A DNA stretch of 12,870 nucleotides, taken from assembly GCA_900546245.1 (NCBI GenBank), contig URBY01000032.1:1-12870 (forward strand). Direction: 5' to 3'. The notes beneath the pieces are model-generated. The model was not told the origin of the DNA and did no database searches. It was given only the letters and a program-made list of their open reading frames with translations. This DNA comes from an uncultured Mycoplasmatota bacterium. Its GTDB lineage: Bacteria > Bacillota_I > Bacilli_A > RF39 > UBA660. Numbering within the stretch: position 1 is the stretch's first letter; each line of letters opens with the position of its first letter. The position numbers and the translations under genes were made by a program. Positions 6,722 to 12,870 of the stretch are shown in pieces.

Positions 6722-7390
6722 TCAAAAGGTGAACAAGTAGAAGCATTACCAACAGGACCGATAGGATTATCAGAAACCATAGAAGTAGTAGAAACAAAAA
6801 CTGGTGATCCAGGAAGTAAAGCAAGTGTTGTAGATAGAGGAGGACCTAATCACATTTTAGATTTTACAATACCAAGTGGTCTTTCAGGATTAAGTAAAAT
6901 ACAAAATGCATATATAATAAAATACAATGATGGAACAGTTGCAACTGGTATAAAAATAGAACCAGATGAAAGAATTCCATTAGATAGAATTGAACTTGAT
7001 GTTGATAATTTAGTTAATCTAAATAGTGAAGATAATTTAATTAAATTTAATAAGTTAGGATATTATAAAATTACTATTATGATAAATGCATCTATAAAAA
7101 CAACTCCAAATACTTTTAATCCAGATACAGATTTTGTATCATATGGATTTAGACAAACTAATACAGATAATATTTATGTTGGAGCTAGTAAATGGATTTA
7201 TAATAATGAATATTCTAATGTAATATCTCAGGGAATAGTAGCAATAGATAGTACAGATAATGATTATGAAATAGTTAATATTGGTTCAAAAGAAATATAT
7301 TTATTATCACCAGATTTAAATAATATAAAATCAAATTCTTATTTTACAAATACACTTGTAAATATAGTAATTGAATATTTAGGAAAGTAG
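6638..7390 (+). CDS. Spore-surface collagen-like paralogue lacking the triple-helix repeat
   Basis: A 250-residue paralogue of the preceding gene. Its first 28 residues nearly match (RILDMINKNKKCCR.CFGPTG, including C4, C19, C20 and C23), so it probably goes to the same place. The collagen tract has shrunk to scattered GPTG and GPIG. In its place is a segment DPGSKASVVDRGGPNHILDF ending in TIPSG, a short module I recall from many collagen-like and fibre proteins next to their Gly-X-Y tract. From about residue 100 to 250 it is a beta-rich domain (YIIKYNDGTV, YYKITIMINASI, VNIVIEYLGK at the very end) that looks like a jelly-roll head; it does not closely resemble the head of the first gene. The start is ATG 6638, seven bases after AAAGGAG (6624-6630). 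The glycosyltransferase gene follows after eight bases and is probably in the same operon. Exact function is unknown. Confidence 0.8.
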   Translation: MNDCEKQRILDMINKNKKCCRTCFGPTGSKGEQVEALPTGPIGLSETIEVVETKTGDPGSKASVVDRGGPNHILDFTIPSGLSGLSKIQNAYIIKYNDGTVATGIKIEPDERIPLDRIELDVDNLVNLNSEDNLIKFNKLGYYKITIMINASIKTTPNTFNPDTDFVSYGFRQTNTDNIYVGASKWIYNNEYSNVISQGIVAIDSTDNDYEIVNIGSKEIYLLSPDLNNIKSNSYFTNTLVNIVIEYLGK

Positions 7391-7398
7391 GCAAATAT

Positions 7399-8496
7399 AT
7401 GAAAAAATATAAGGTTTGTGTATATGCAATATGTAAAAATGAAGAAAAATTTGTTGATAGATGGTTTAATTCTATGAAAGAAGCAGATGAAATATATGTA
7501 CTTGATACAGGATCTACTGATAATTCTATAAAATTATTAAAAGAAAAAGGAGTACATGTAAAACAAAAGAAAATAAATCCATGGAGATTTGATGTAGCAA
7601 GAAATATTTCTTTAGATATGGTTCCAAATGATGCTGATATATGTGTTTGTACTGATTTAGATGAAGTATTCTTAAAAGGATGGAGAGAAAAATTAGAAAG
7701 TGTTTGGAGAAAGGATGCAAATAGATGTAGATATACATATAACTGGAGTTTAGATAAAAATGATAATCCTAAAGTATCATTTATATATGAAAAGATTCAT
7801 AGTAGAAATAATTATAAATGGATTCATCCAGTTCATGAAGTATTAGAGTATGAAAAAGAAAATGAAAATGTTGTAATTAATGAAGATATTATTTTAAATC
7901 ATTATCCTGATAGTACTAAATCAAGAAGTTCATATCTTCCACTTTTAGAGTTATCAGTAAAAGAAAATCCAGAAAATGATAGAAATATGCATTATTTAGG
8001 TAGAGAATATATGTATTATGGAAAATGGAATGAAGCAATAGATACACTTATTAAACACTTAAATTTAAAGAGTGCAACTTGGAAAGATGAAAGATGTGCA
8101 TCTATGAGATTTATTGCTAGATGCTACGAAAATTTAAATAGATATGATGAAGCAAAAATGTGGCTTGAAAAGGCAATAAATGAAGCACCATACTTAAGAG
8201 ATCCATATGTTGAAATGGCACTTTTAGAGTATTCTTTAGGTAATTACGATGAAGTAATAAGTAACTGTCAAAAGGCACTAATTATTAGTGGCCATGAAAA
8301 AACATATATAAATGAAGTATTTAGTTATGATCATACTATAAATGATTTATTATCAGTTTCATATTATTATAAAGGTGATTTATCTTTAGCTCTTGAAAAT
8401 GTTAATAAAGCAATTAGTTTGTCGCCTAATAATGAAAGATTAAAAGAAAATAAAAAAATAATAGAGTACAAAATAAAAAATACTAATTTAGATTAG
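7399..8496 (+). CDS. GT2-family glycosyltransferase with TPR-like C-terminus
   Basis: A 365-residue cytosolic inverting GT-A glycosyltransferase. Residues 1-110 hold the nucleotide-sugar fold: VYAICKNEE (near 8-16), VLDTGSTDNS (34-43) and the metal-binding CTDLDE (84-89, DxD at 86-88). An acceptor segment WIHPVHEVLEY follows, and from about residue 190 helical TPR-like repeats (YLGREYMYYGKWNEAI, YENLNRYDEAKMWLEKAI, YYKGDLSLALENVNKAI) would hold a protein substrate. Proteins of this build modify peptides or spore proteins; in Clostridioides difficile the spore glycosyltransferase SgtA is encoded beside bclA3. The gene starts eight bases after the second collagen-like gene, with AGGAAAGTAGG overlapping that gene's end as ribosome site. 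The inferred targets are the Gly-Pro-Thr threonines of 5588-6556. The sugar is unknown. Its last 14 bases overlap the end of sspI on the other strand. Confidence 0.87.
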   Translation: MKKYKVCVYAICKNEEKFVDRWFNSMKEADEIYVLDTGSTDNSIKLLKEKGVHVKQKKINPWRFDVARNISLDMVPNDADICVCTDLDEVFLKGWREKLESVWRKDANRCRYTYNWSLDKNDNPKVSFIYEKIHSRNNYKWIHPVHEVLEYEKENENVVINEDIILNHYPDSTKSRSSYLPLLELSVKENPENDRNMHYLGREYMYYGKWNEAIDTLIKHLNLKSATWKDERCASMRFIARCYENLNRYDEAKMWLEKAINEAPYLRDPYVEMALLEYSLGNYDEVISNCQKALIISGHEKTYINEVFSYDHTINDLLSVSYYYKGDLSLALENVNKAISLSPNNERLKENKKIIEYKIKNTNLD

Positions 8497-8525
8497 ATTT
8501 AATCTTTTCTAGAATAGTATTTTTT
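8475..8525. terminator. Bidirectional terminator for converging genes
   Basis: AAAAAATACTA (8475-8485) and TAGTATTTTTT (8515-8525) are perfect inverted repeats of 11 bases. An inner hairpin AGATTA/TAATCT lies at 8490-8505. Each strand ends in T, so it can stop transcripts of the glycosyltransferase (plus) and of sspI (minus). It overlaps the 3' coding ends of both genes. Confidence 0.75.
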
Positions 8526-8683
8526 TCTTCTTTATTTGAATTTTCCCAAACAAGCATAAAGAATATTCCAAGACCAGGAAGAGTATCCTCATTATATTCA
8601 TTTACACTGTCATCAATAGCTTTTTCAATAGTTTCTAAATTATCATTTTTAAAGTTTTGAATAATATAATCTTTTATATTCAT
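8483..8683 (-). CDS. sspI: Small acid-soluble spore protein, SspI type
   Basis: A 66-residue acidic, soluble protein that matches the SspI family, minor SASPs packed in the spore core. The diagnostic part is TLPGLGIFFMLVWENSN (34-50), matching the LPGLGVLFEVIWQ block of Bacillus SspI, after a helical N-terminus IQNFKNDNLETIEKAIDDSV and before EEKNTILEKIKSNL. Length equals the family (about 65-71). I start it at ATG 8683, eight bases after AAAGGA (8697-8692). An in-frame ATG at 8716 overlaps the kinase stop as ATGA, but it has no ribosome site and lies upstream of the -10 box, so it is rejected. A sigma-G-type promoter is directly upstream, as expected for forespore expression. It converges on the glycosyltransferase gene. 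It is the strongest single sign that this organism sporulates. Confidence 0.87.
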   Translation of the reverse strand: MNIKDYIIQNFKNDNLETIEKAIDDSVNEYNEDTLPGLGIFFMLVWENSNKEEKNTILEKIKSNLN

Positions 8684-8704
8684 AAAATCATTCCTTTCAA
8701 AACT

Positions 8705-8733
8705 TATTATGCTCATTTTTTTAAAATATATTC
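8705..8733 (-). promoter_or_regulatory. Sigma-G-type forespore promoter of sspI
   Basis: Read on the minus strand, GAATA (8733-8729), a 17-base spacer, then CATAATA (8711-8705) match the known sigma-G pattern GHATR-N17/18-CATNHTA at every fixed position. It lies across the last codons and stop of the kinase gene. The implied start near 8698 leaves a leader of about 15 bases beginning at the ribosome site. Confidence 0.62.
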
Positions 8734-9453
8734 TTTTTTTAAATTGTCAATAAAATAATCCTCAGTATAGTTTTTATCTTTAATTAATTCAAGATTTCTC
8801 TTACTATTTATTGGTTTAGGTAATTTTCCTTCTTTTAAATAACTATCTACAAATACAGATACAATTTTTGATAAATAACCAATAGTAAATAAGTTAAAAG
8901 TATATTTATCTATATTTTCAATGCCTTTATATTTTCTTAAATATTCTTTTTGAAAACAATTTTTGATATCAAAATCTAAGTTACCAATTCTAATATTATC
9001 TAAATCACATAATTTTATACCATTTTCAGTAACAAATATATTATTTTCACTTATATCACCAATATATATTCCATGTTCATTAAATTTTTCTATTTTTTCT
9101 TTATATTTTCTTAATATTTCAATTTTTTTCTTTCTACTATCAAATGCTTCTGCTGTTTTATAGTTTTCTAATTCCATTGTATAACCTAAAAACATTCCAT
9201 TTTCATATACTAAACTTATTGGTCTAACTTCATCAGAAAATAAAGGATCGTTATTTATTATTTCAATTTTTTTCCTTTTATTTTCAAAAGTTTCTTCTGG
9301 AATTTCAATTTTTTGTGTAGGAAGTTCAATATATTTTTTTAATAATTTTATACAACATATATTAGATCCATCTTTATATATATAAATTACACTTTCCATT
9401 CCTTCATCTATTTTTTTTATGATATTATTTCTATTTAATTCTATTCTTTTCAT
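8713..9453 (-). CDS. Small protein-kinase-like protein
   Basis: A 246-residue single-domain protein with a reduced eukaryotic-type kinase fold. The N-lobe has a loop-like EGMESVIYIY (17-26) and the beta-3 lysine K36 in CIKLLKK; a hinge-like stretch FLGYTMELEN follows (88-97). The C-lobe has the catalytic loop YIGDISENNIF (D133, N138; the His-Arg of HRD is Ile-Gly) and KLCDLDN with D150 in place of the DFG Asp. The main catalytic residues are kept, so activity is plausible. There are no membrane segments and no extra domains, unlike the membrane-anchored PASTA kinases. The ATG at 9453 lies seven bases after AAGGGA. The stop is TGA, evidence that TGA is not read as Trp. It lies 29 bases upstream of sspI on the same strand, which hints at but does not prove a sporulation role. 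A small-molecule kinase of similar fold is an alternative. Confidence 0.72.
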   Translation of the reverse strand: MKRIELNRNNIIKKIDEGMESVIYIYKDGSNICCIKLLKKYIELPTQKIEIPEETFENKRKKIEIINNDPLFSDEVRPISLVYENGMFLGYTMELENYKTAEAFDSRKKKIEILRKYKEKIEKFNEHGIYIGDISENNIFVTENGIKLCDLDNIRIGNLDFDIKNCFQKEYLRKYKGIENIDKYTFNLFTIGYLSKIVSVFVDSYLKEGKLPKPINSKRNLELIKDKNYTEDYFIDNLKKEYILKK

Positions 9454-9480
9454 ATTATCATCCCTTTTTTTCTTTACAAT

Positions 9481-9508
9481 ATTATACTCGAAAATTAAAA
9501 TTAATCAA
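9481..9508 (-). promoter_or_regulatory. Sigma-A-type promoter of the kinase-like gene
   Basis: On the minus strand TTGATT (9508-9503), a 16-base spacer, and TATAAT (9486-9481) lie about 28 bases before the start codon. The -10 is perfect and the -35 matches four of six. Transcription from here could also read through into sspI. Confidence 0.6.
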
Positions 9509-9515
9509 ATTTTTA

Positions 9516-9524
9516 TGTTATAAT
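9516..9524 (+). promoter_or_regulatory. Extended -10 promoter of polA
   Basis: TG (9516-9517), one base, then TATAAT (9519-9524) form an extended -10. No good -35 is seen at normal spacing. It is divergent from, and overlaps the upstream zone of, the kinase-gene promoter. Confidence 0.55.
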
Positions 9525-9546
9525 TACTTATAGTAGGTGATAAAAT

Positions 9547-12126
9547 TTGAAAAAAGTTATATTAGTAGACGGAAATAACTTACTTTTTAGAAGTTATTTT
9601 GCAACTGCATATTCAGGTAATATGATGAAAAATAGTAAAGGTTTTCCAACAAATGGACTTTATGGCCTTGTTAATATGTTAAACAAAATAATAAGAGAAG
9701 AAAAACCAGAATATATGCTTGTTGCATTTGATAAAGGAAAAACATTTAGACATGAAAAATATTTAGATTATAAAGGTGGAAGAAATGAAACTCCAGATGA
9801 TTTAAAAAAACAATTTTCAGTCGCAAAAAAACTTGTTCCATTAATGGGAATAAAATGTTTTGAAATAGATAATTATGAAGCAGATGACATTATTGGTACA
9901 TATTCTAAAATGGCTCTTATAGATCCAGAATTTGAAACAACAATAGTAAGCAGTGATAAAGATTTATTACAACTTATTAATGAAGAAACAGAAGTAAAAT
10001 TATTAAAACAAAAAGATTATATAAGAATGAATGAAGAAACATTTATGGATACTTATGGGATAAAACCAATAAGAATGATAGATTTAAAAGGACTTATGGG
10101 GGATGCATCTGATAATATACCTGGAGTTAAGGGAATAGGAGAAAAAACTGCTTTAAAATTACTTCAAGAATATGATAGTTTAGAAAATGTATATGATAAT
10201 ATTGATAATATAAAAGGCGCAACTAAACAAAAATTAATAGATGGAAAAGAATCTGCATTTATGAGTAAAGATATTGCGACAATTTATAATGAAGTACCTG
10301 TTACATATTCTTTAGAAGAATTAAAATATGATGGACCAGATGTTAATGGTTTAAGAGAAATGTATAGTGATTTAGAGTTTTATAGTTTTTTAAAAGATTT
10401 TAAAGAAACAGGTAAAAAAGAAGAAAAATTAGAATATAAAATAATAGAAAATGTTAATAATCTAAAATTAAAAGAAAAGGTTTCAGCATACTTAGAAATA
10501 AGTGAAACAAATTATCATAATGCAGATATTTATGGAATGAGTTTATATGATGGTGAAAATGCATACTATGTACCATTTGAAGTATTAAAAGAAAATAAAA
10601 ACATATTAGATGGAAAAGAAATTTATACATATGATTTAAAAAAGATGATTGTTTCTCTTAATAAATATGATATAGATATAAAAAATTGTACATTTGATGC
10701 GATGATCGCAGGATATATATTAAATTATAATGTTAAAGATGATATTGCATATCTAGCAAATACATTTAATTATGATATAACTCTTTTTGATAACTTTAAA
10801 AAAGAAAAAAATATGAGTAACGAAGCACTTGCTGATTTAACAGTAAAAAAAGCAAAATTTATTTATGATATTAAAGATGAATTTACAAATAAAATGAAAG
10901 AAGAAGAACAATTAGAACTTTTTACTAATATAGAAATGAAACTATCTTCCGTACTTGCATCTATGGAAATAGAAGGTGTTAGAGTAGACACTAAAGTACT
11001 GGATGAAATGGGAGATAATATTAATAAAAAGTTAGATGAATTAACAAGTGAAATATATAATTATGCAGGAGAAGAATTTAATGTTCAGTCTCCAAAACAA
11101 TTAGGCGAAATATTATTTGAAAAACTTGAAATACCATATCCAAAAAAGAAAAAAACATCATATTCAACTGCTAGAGAAATATTAGATAAAATAGTAGATT
11201 ATCATCCAATAGTTGAAAAAATAATAGAACATAGAACATTAAATAAAATATATACAACATATATTGTTGGAATAAAAAACTGTGTAAAAGAAGATGGAAA
11301 ACTACATACTATATATACACAAACTTTAACAAGAACAGGAAGATTATCATCAATTGAGCCAAATCTTCAAAACATTCCAATTAGATATAAAGAAGGAAAA
11401 GAAATAAGAAAAGCATTTATTCCTGAAGAGGATTCTGTATTTTTATCAAGTGACTATTCACAAATAGAACTTAGAATGTTCGCACATATGTCAGGAGAAC
11501 AAAATTTAATAGATGCATTTAAACATCATTTAGATATACATACAAAAACTGCAATGGATATATACCACGTTAGTAAAGATGAAGTAACTAAAAATATGAG
11601 AAGAGATGCTAAAGCAGTTAACTTTGGAATTATATATGGTATAAGTAGTTTTGGACTTGCGGAAGATCTTGGTGTTGATATTAAAACAGCAAAAAAATTC
11701 TTAGATAATTATTTAGAAACATTCCCTGGAATAAAAAATTATATGGATAAAATAATAAAAGATGCGTATGAAAAAGGCTATGTAAAAACAATAATGAATA
11801 GAAAAAGAAATATTGATGAATTATATAATACAAATCATATGATTAAAGTTCAAGGTGAAAGAATGGCACTTAATACACCAATTCAAGGCTCAAGTGCTGA
11901 CATTTTAAAAAAAGCAATGATTGATATATATAATGAATTTAATAGATTAAATTTAAAAAGTAAAATGATACTTCAGGTACACGATGAACTTATTTTTAAT
12001 GTAAAAAATGATGAACTTGAAAAAGTTAAAGAAATAGTTATAAATTTTATGGAAAATGCATATAAATTAAATGTACCACTAGAAGTAGATGTTGAAATTG
12101 GTAAAAATTGGTACGATGCAAAATAG
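9547..12126 (+). CDS. polA: DNA polymerase I
   Basis: An 859-residue repair and Okazaki-fragment-processing polymerase, normal length. The N-terminal 5'-3' exonuclease (1-290) has LVDGNNLLFRSYFA, VAFDKGKTFRHEKY, YEADD (110-114), SSDKDLLQL and GDASDNIPGVKGIGEKTA. The middle domain (about 295-470) corresponds to the 3'-5' exonuclease, but I see no DxE motif where expected (AYLEISETNY), so proofreading is probably lost, as in Bacillus Pol I. The polymerase domain has motif A DYSQIELR (D636), motif B RRDAKAVNFGIIYG (R685, K689, F693) and motif C LQVHDEL (H812-D813-E814). It starts at TTG 9547, six bases after AGGTGA (9535-9540); no ATG is nearby and the protein must begin here to include the LVDGNN strand. 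It is transcribed divergently from the kinase gene and ended by its own terminator. Confidence 0.97.
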   Translation: MKKVILVDGNNLLFRSYFATAYSGNMMKNSKGFPTNGLYGLVNMLNKIIREEKPEYMLVAFDKGKTFRHEKYLDYKGGRNETPDDLKKQFSVAKKLVPLMGIKCFEIDNYEADDIIGTYSKMALIDPEFETTIVSSDKDLLQLINEETEVKLLKQKDYIRMNEETFMDTYGIKPIRMIDLKGLMGDASDNIPGVKGIGEKTALKLLQEYDSLENVYDNIDNIKGATKQKLIDGKESAFMSKDIATIYNEVPVTYSLEELKYDGPDVNGLREMYSDLEFYSFLKDFKETGKKEEKLEYKIIENVNNLKLKEKVSAYLEISETNYHNADIYGMSLYDGENAYYVPFEVLKENKNILDGKEIYTYDLKKMIVSLNKYDIDIKNCTFDAMIAGYILNYNVKDDIAYLANTFNYDITLFDNFKKEKNMSNEALADLTVKKAKFIYDIKDEFTNKMKEEEQLELFTNIEMKLSSVLASMEIEGVRVDTKVLDEMGDNINKKLDELTSEIYNYAGEEFNVQSPKQLGEILFEKLEIPYPKKKKTSYSTAREILDKIVDYHPIVEKIIEHRTLNKIYTTYIVGIKNCVKEDGKLHTIYTQTLTRTGRLSSIEPNLQNIPIRYKEGKEIRKAFIPEEDSVFLSSDYSQIELRMFAHMSGEQNLIDAFKHHLDIHTKTAMDIYHVSKDEVTKNMRRDAKAVNFGIIYGISSFGLAEDLGVDIKTAKKFLDNYLETFPGIKNYMDKIIKDAYEKGYVKTIMNRKRNIDELYNTNHMIKVQGERMALNTPIQGSSADILKKAMIDIYNEFNRLNLKSKMILQVHDELIFNVKNDELEKVKEIVINFMENAYKLNVPLEVDVEIGKNWYDAK

Positions 12127-12129
12127 TGT

Positions 12130-12177
12130 AAAATATAAGTAAAAAATATAATTTTAGTCTTTTTACTTATATTTTTT
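12130..12177 (+). terminator. Terminator after polA
   Basis: AAATATAAGTAAAAA (12131-12145) and TTTTTACTTATATTT (12160-12174) pair perfectly over 15 bases around a 14-base loop and end in T. It begins a few bases after the polA stop codon. Confidence 0.82.
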
Positions 12178-12229
12178 AATGATATAATAAAATCATAAGA
12201 AGAATAATATGAAAAACCTTAGGCTTTAT

Positions 12230-12258
12230 TTGACAATTGTTTACAATTATGATATAAT
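12230..12258 (+). promoter_or_regulatory. Perfect consensus sigma-A promoter
   Basis: TTGACA (12230-12235), 17 bases, TATAAT (12253-12258), with TG one base before the -10. Both hexamers are perfect. It drives the 139-residue gene through a leader of about 40 bases. A small palindrome CCTTAGG (12217-12223) lies just upstream of the -35 and might be an operator. Confidence 0.88.
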
Positions 12259-12304
12259 TGCGCATACAAGTGGAGAGTAAAGTCATCCGTTTAGGGGGTA
12301 TAAT

Positions 12305-12724
12305 ATGAAAGGAAATTATATATTTGAGTATTTTGATGAAATTAAATTTAAGAAGTGTGAACGTTCTTTAAAAAAGTATAATATGTTTGCATTTAAAAAA
12401 TTAATATTTGAATTTTATCCTAAAATGAAAGAGGGAGATTTTTTAGGTAATATTATATCTACTGATGAAGAAAAAAATACAGTTTCATATGAACTTACAC
12501 TTCCTGCGGATGAATTATTTACTAAAGTTCATGGTGAAATAGTGCTTCATTATGATATATATACAAATAAAAATATTATTTTATTGAAATCACTTTCACC
12601 AGAAGAATTATTCTTAGAAGGACATGCTACAGAATTAAATGCTTATAAAGGTGTTATGATTAGTAAAGAAAATGCTGATAAAGATATGTTTAAAATTAAT
12701 TTACTAGATTTATTAAATAAATAG
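12305..12724 (+). CDS. Hypothetical 139-residue soluble protein
   Basis: I do not recognise this protein. It is 139 residues, acidic and Lys/Glu-rich, with no signal peptide, membrane span or cysteine cluster (one Cys near residue 19). The N-terminus (MKGNYIFEYFDEIKFKKCER) looks mixed, the middle (FLGNIISTDEEKNTVSYELT, EIVLHYDIYTNKNIILLKSL) looks like alternating beta strands, and the end is helical. The start is firm: ATG 12305 lies five bases after AGGGGGT (12293-12299). The upstream promoter is the best in the window and a terminator overlaps the stop codon, so it is a single-gene, probably well expressed, transcript. Codon use and base composition match its neighbours. Confidence 0.75.
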   Translation: MKGNYIFEYFDEIKFKKCERSLKKYNMFAFKKLIFEFYPKMKEGDFLGNIISTDEEKNTVSYELTLPADELFTKVHGEIVLHYDIYTNKNIILLKSLSPEELFLEGHATELNAYKGVMISKENADKDMFKINLLDLLNK

Positions 12725-12743
12725 TCATTAGACTATTTTTTTT
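12719..12743 (+). terminator. Terminator of the 139-residue gene
   Basis: AAATAGTC (12719-12726) pairs with GACTATTT (12731-12738) around loop ATTA, followed by T to 12743. The left arm contains the TAG stop codon of the gene. Confidence 0.9.
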
Positions 12744-12780
12744 GTTTAAAAAATGCCTAAAACAGGTATAAAATTTTTGC

Positions 12781-12812
12781 TTGACAAAATGCTTCTGGGG
12801 GGGGGGTATACT
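12781..12812 (+). promoter_or_regulatory. Promoter with a ten-G tract in its spacer (probable phase-variable switch)
   Basis: A perfect -35 TTGACA (12781-12786) and -10 TATACT (12807-12812, five of six) are separated by 20 bases, ten of them an unbroken G-run (12797-12806). Good sigma-A promoters have 16-18. Loss of two to four G by replication slippage would restore normal spacing, so the run can act as an on/off or strength switch. A G10 run stands out in this AT-rich sequence. An inverted repeat ATGCCT/AGGTAT (12753-12769) lies just upstream. Confidence 0.6.
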
Positions 12813-12848
12813 TAAAGTAATAAGTATAGTATGAGGGAGTAAAGATGT

Positions 12849-12870
12849 ATGAAAATAAATAATAAAGGAT
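12849..12870 (+). CDS. Start of a gene cut by the window edge (pilin-like N-terminus)
   Basis: ATG 12849 lies nine bases after AGGGAG (12834-12839) and reads MKINNKG, then a codon starting with T, to the window end. Type IV prepilins and competence pseudopilins begin with a short basic leader ending in Gly before Phe (for example MKK..KGFTL), and this fits as far as it goes, including the T of a possible Phe codon. Only seven residues are visible, so the product call is a guess. The competing ATG at 12845 gives a five-codon dead end. It sits directly behind the promoter with the G-tract. Confidence 0.4.

Noticed and set aside
7526..7738. Minus-strand open frame opposite the glycosyltransferase
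   Set aside because: Shadow frame with a low-complexity hydrophobic product and no ribosome site.
8713..8715. Idea that the organism uses the mycoplasma code (TGA = Trp), suggested by the extreme AT content
   Set aside because: TGA cleanly ends the kinase-like gene just before sspI, and tryptophan is encoded by TGG throughout.
8684..8716. Upstream ATG that would add eleven residues to SspI
   Set aside because: It has no ribosome site, lies upstream of the sigma-G -10 box, and known SspI proteins match the shorter form.
8963..9163. Plus-strand open frame opposite the kinase-like gene
   Set aside because: Ile/Leu/Ser-rich shadow of Lys/Glu-rich codons on the minus strand.
12845..12862. Five-codon reading frame MYENK before the edge gene
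   Set aside because: It is too short and no attenuation structure is visible; the overlapping ATG at 12849 stays open.

Overview
This window comes from the chromosome of a very AT-rich, low-GC Gram-positive bacterium (Bacillota, most likely class Bacilli, perhaps an uncultured gut lineage). Four things support this: AGGAGG-type ribosome binding sites throughout, a tRNA-sensing T-box leader before the phenylalanyl-tRNA synthetase genes, a small acid-soluble spore protein of the SspI type, and collagen-like spore-surface (BclA-type) proteins. TGA ends the kinase gene and tryptophan is read from TGG, so this is the standard bacterial code and not the mycoplasma code. The organism probably makes spores.

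Left part (1-5525): a sigma-70 family factor whose reading frame runs off the left edge. It is followed by a phenylalanine-specific T-box leader (specifier TTC) that controls a three-gene operon of a HAD-type phosphatase, pheS and pheT, closed by a terminator.

Centre (5526-9508): a spore block. It holds a collagen-like glycoprotein gene with tandem 72-base repeats, then a paralogue that keeps the same Cys-rich N-terminus but has almost no collagen repeat and is preceded by a good sigma-K-like promoter. A GT2 glycosyltransferase with TPR-like repeats follows the paralogue and is probably co-transcribed with it. Converging on these from the minus strand are a small protein-kinase-like gene and sspI. 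sspI has an excellent sigma-G-type promoter buried in the end of the kinase gene. The inferred picture is that the glycosyltransferase decorates the threonines of the Gly-Pro-Thr triplets of the collagen-like proteins, while SspI is packed in the forespore.

Right part (9509-12870): polA (DNA polymerase I, TTG start), then an unrecognised 139-residue soluble protein behind a perfect consensus promoter. Last comes a promoter whose -35/-10 spacer contains a run of ten G, just before the first seven codons of a gene cut by the window edge (MKINNKG..., resembling the start of a type IV pilin/pseudopilin). The G-run gives a 20-base spacer instead of about 17, which is the layout of a phase-variable promoter. 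This is the most striking unexplained signal in the window.
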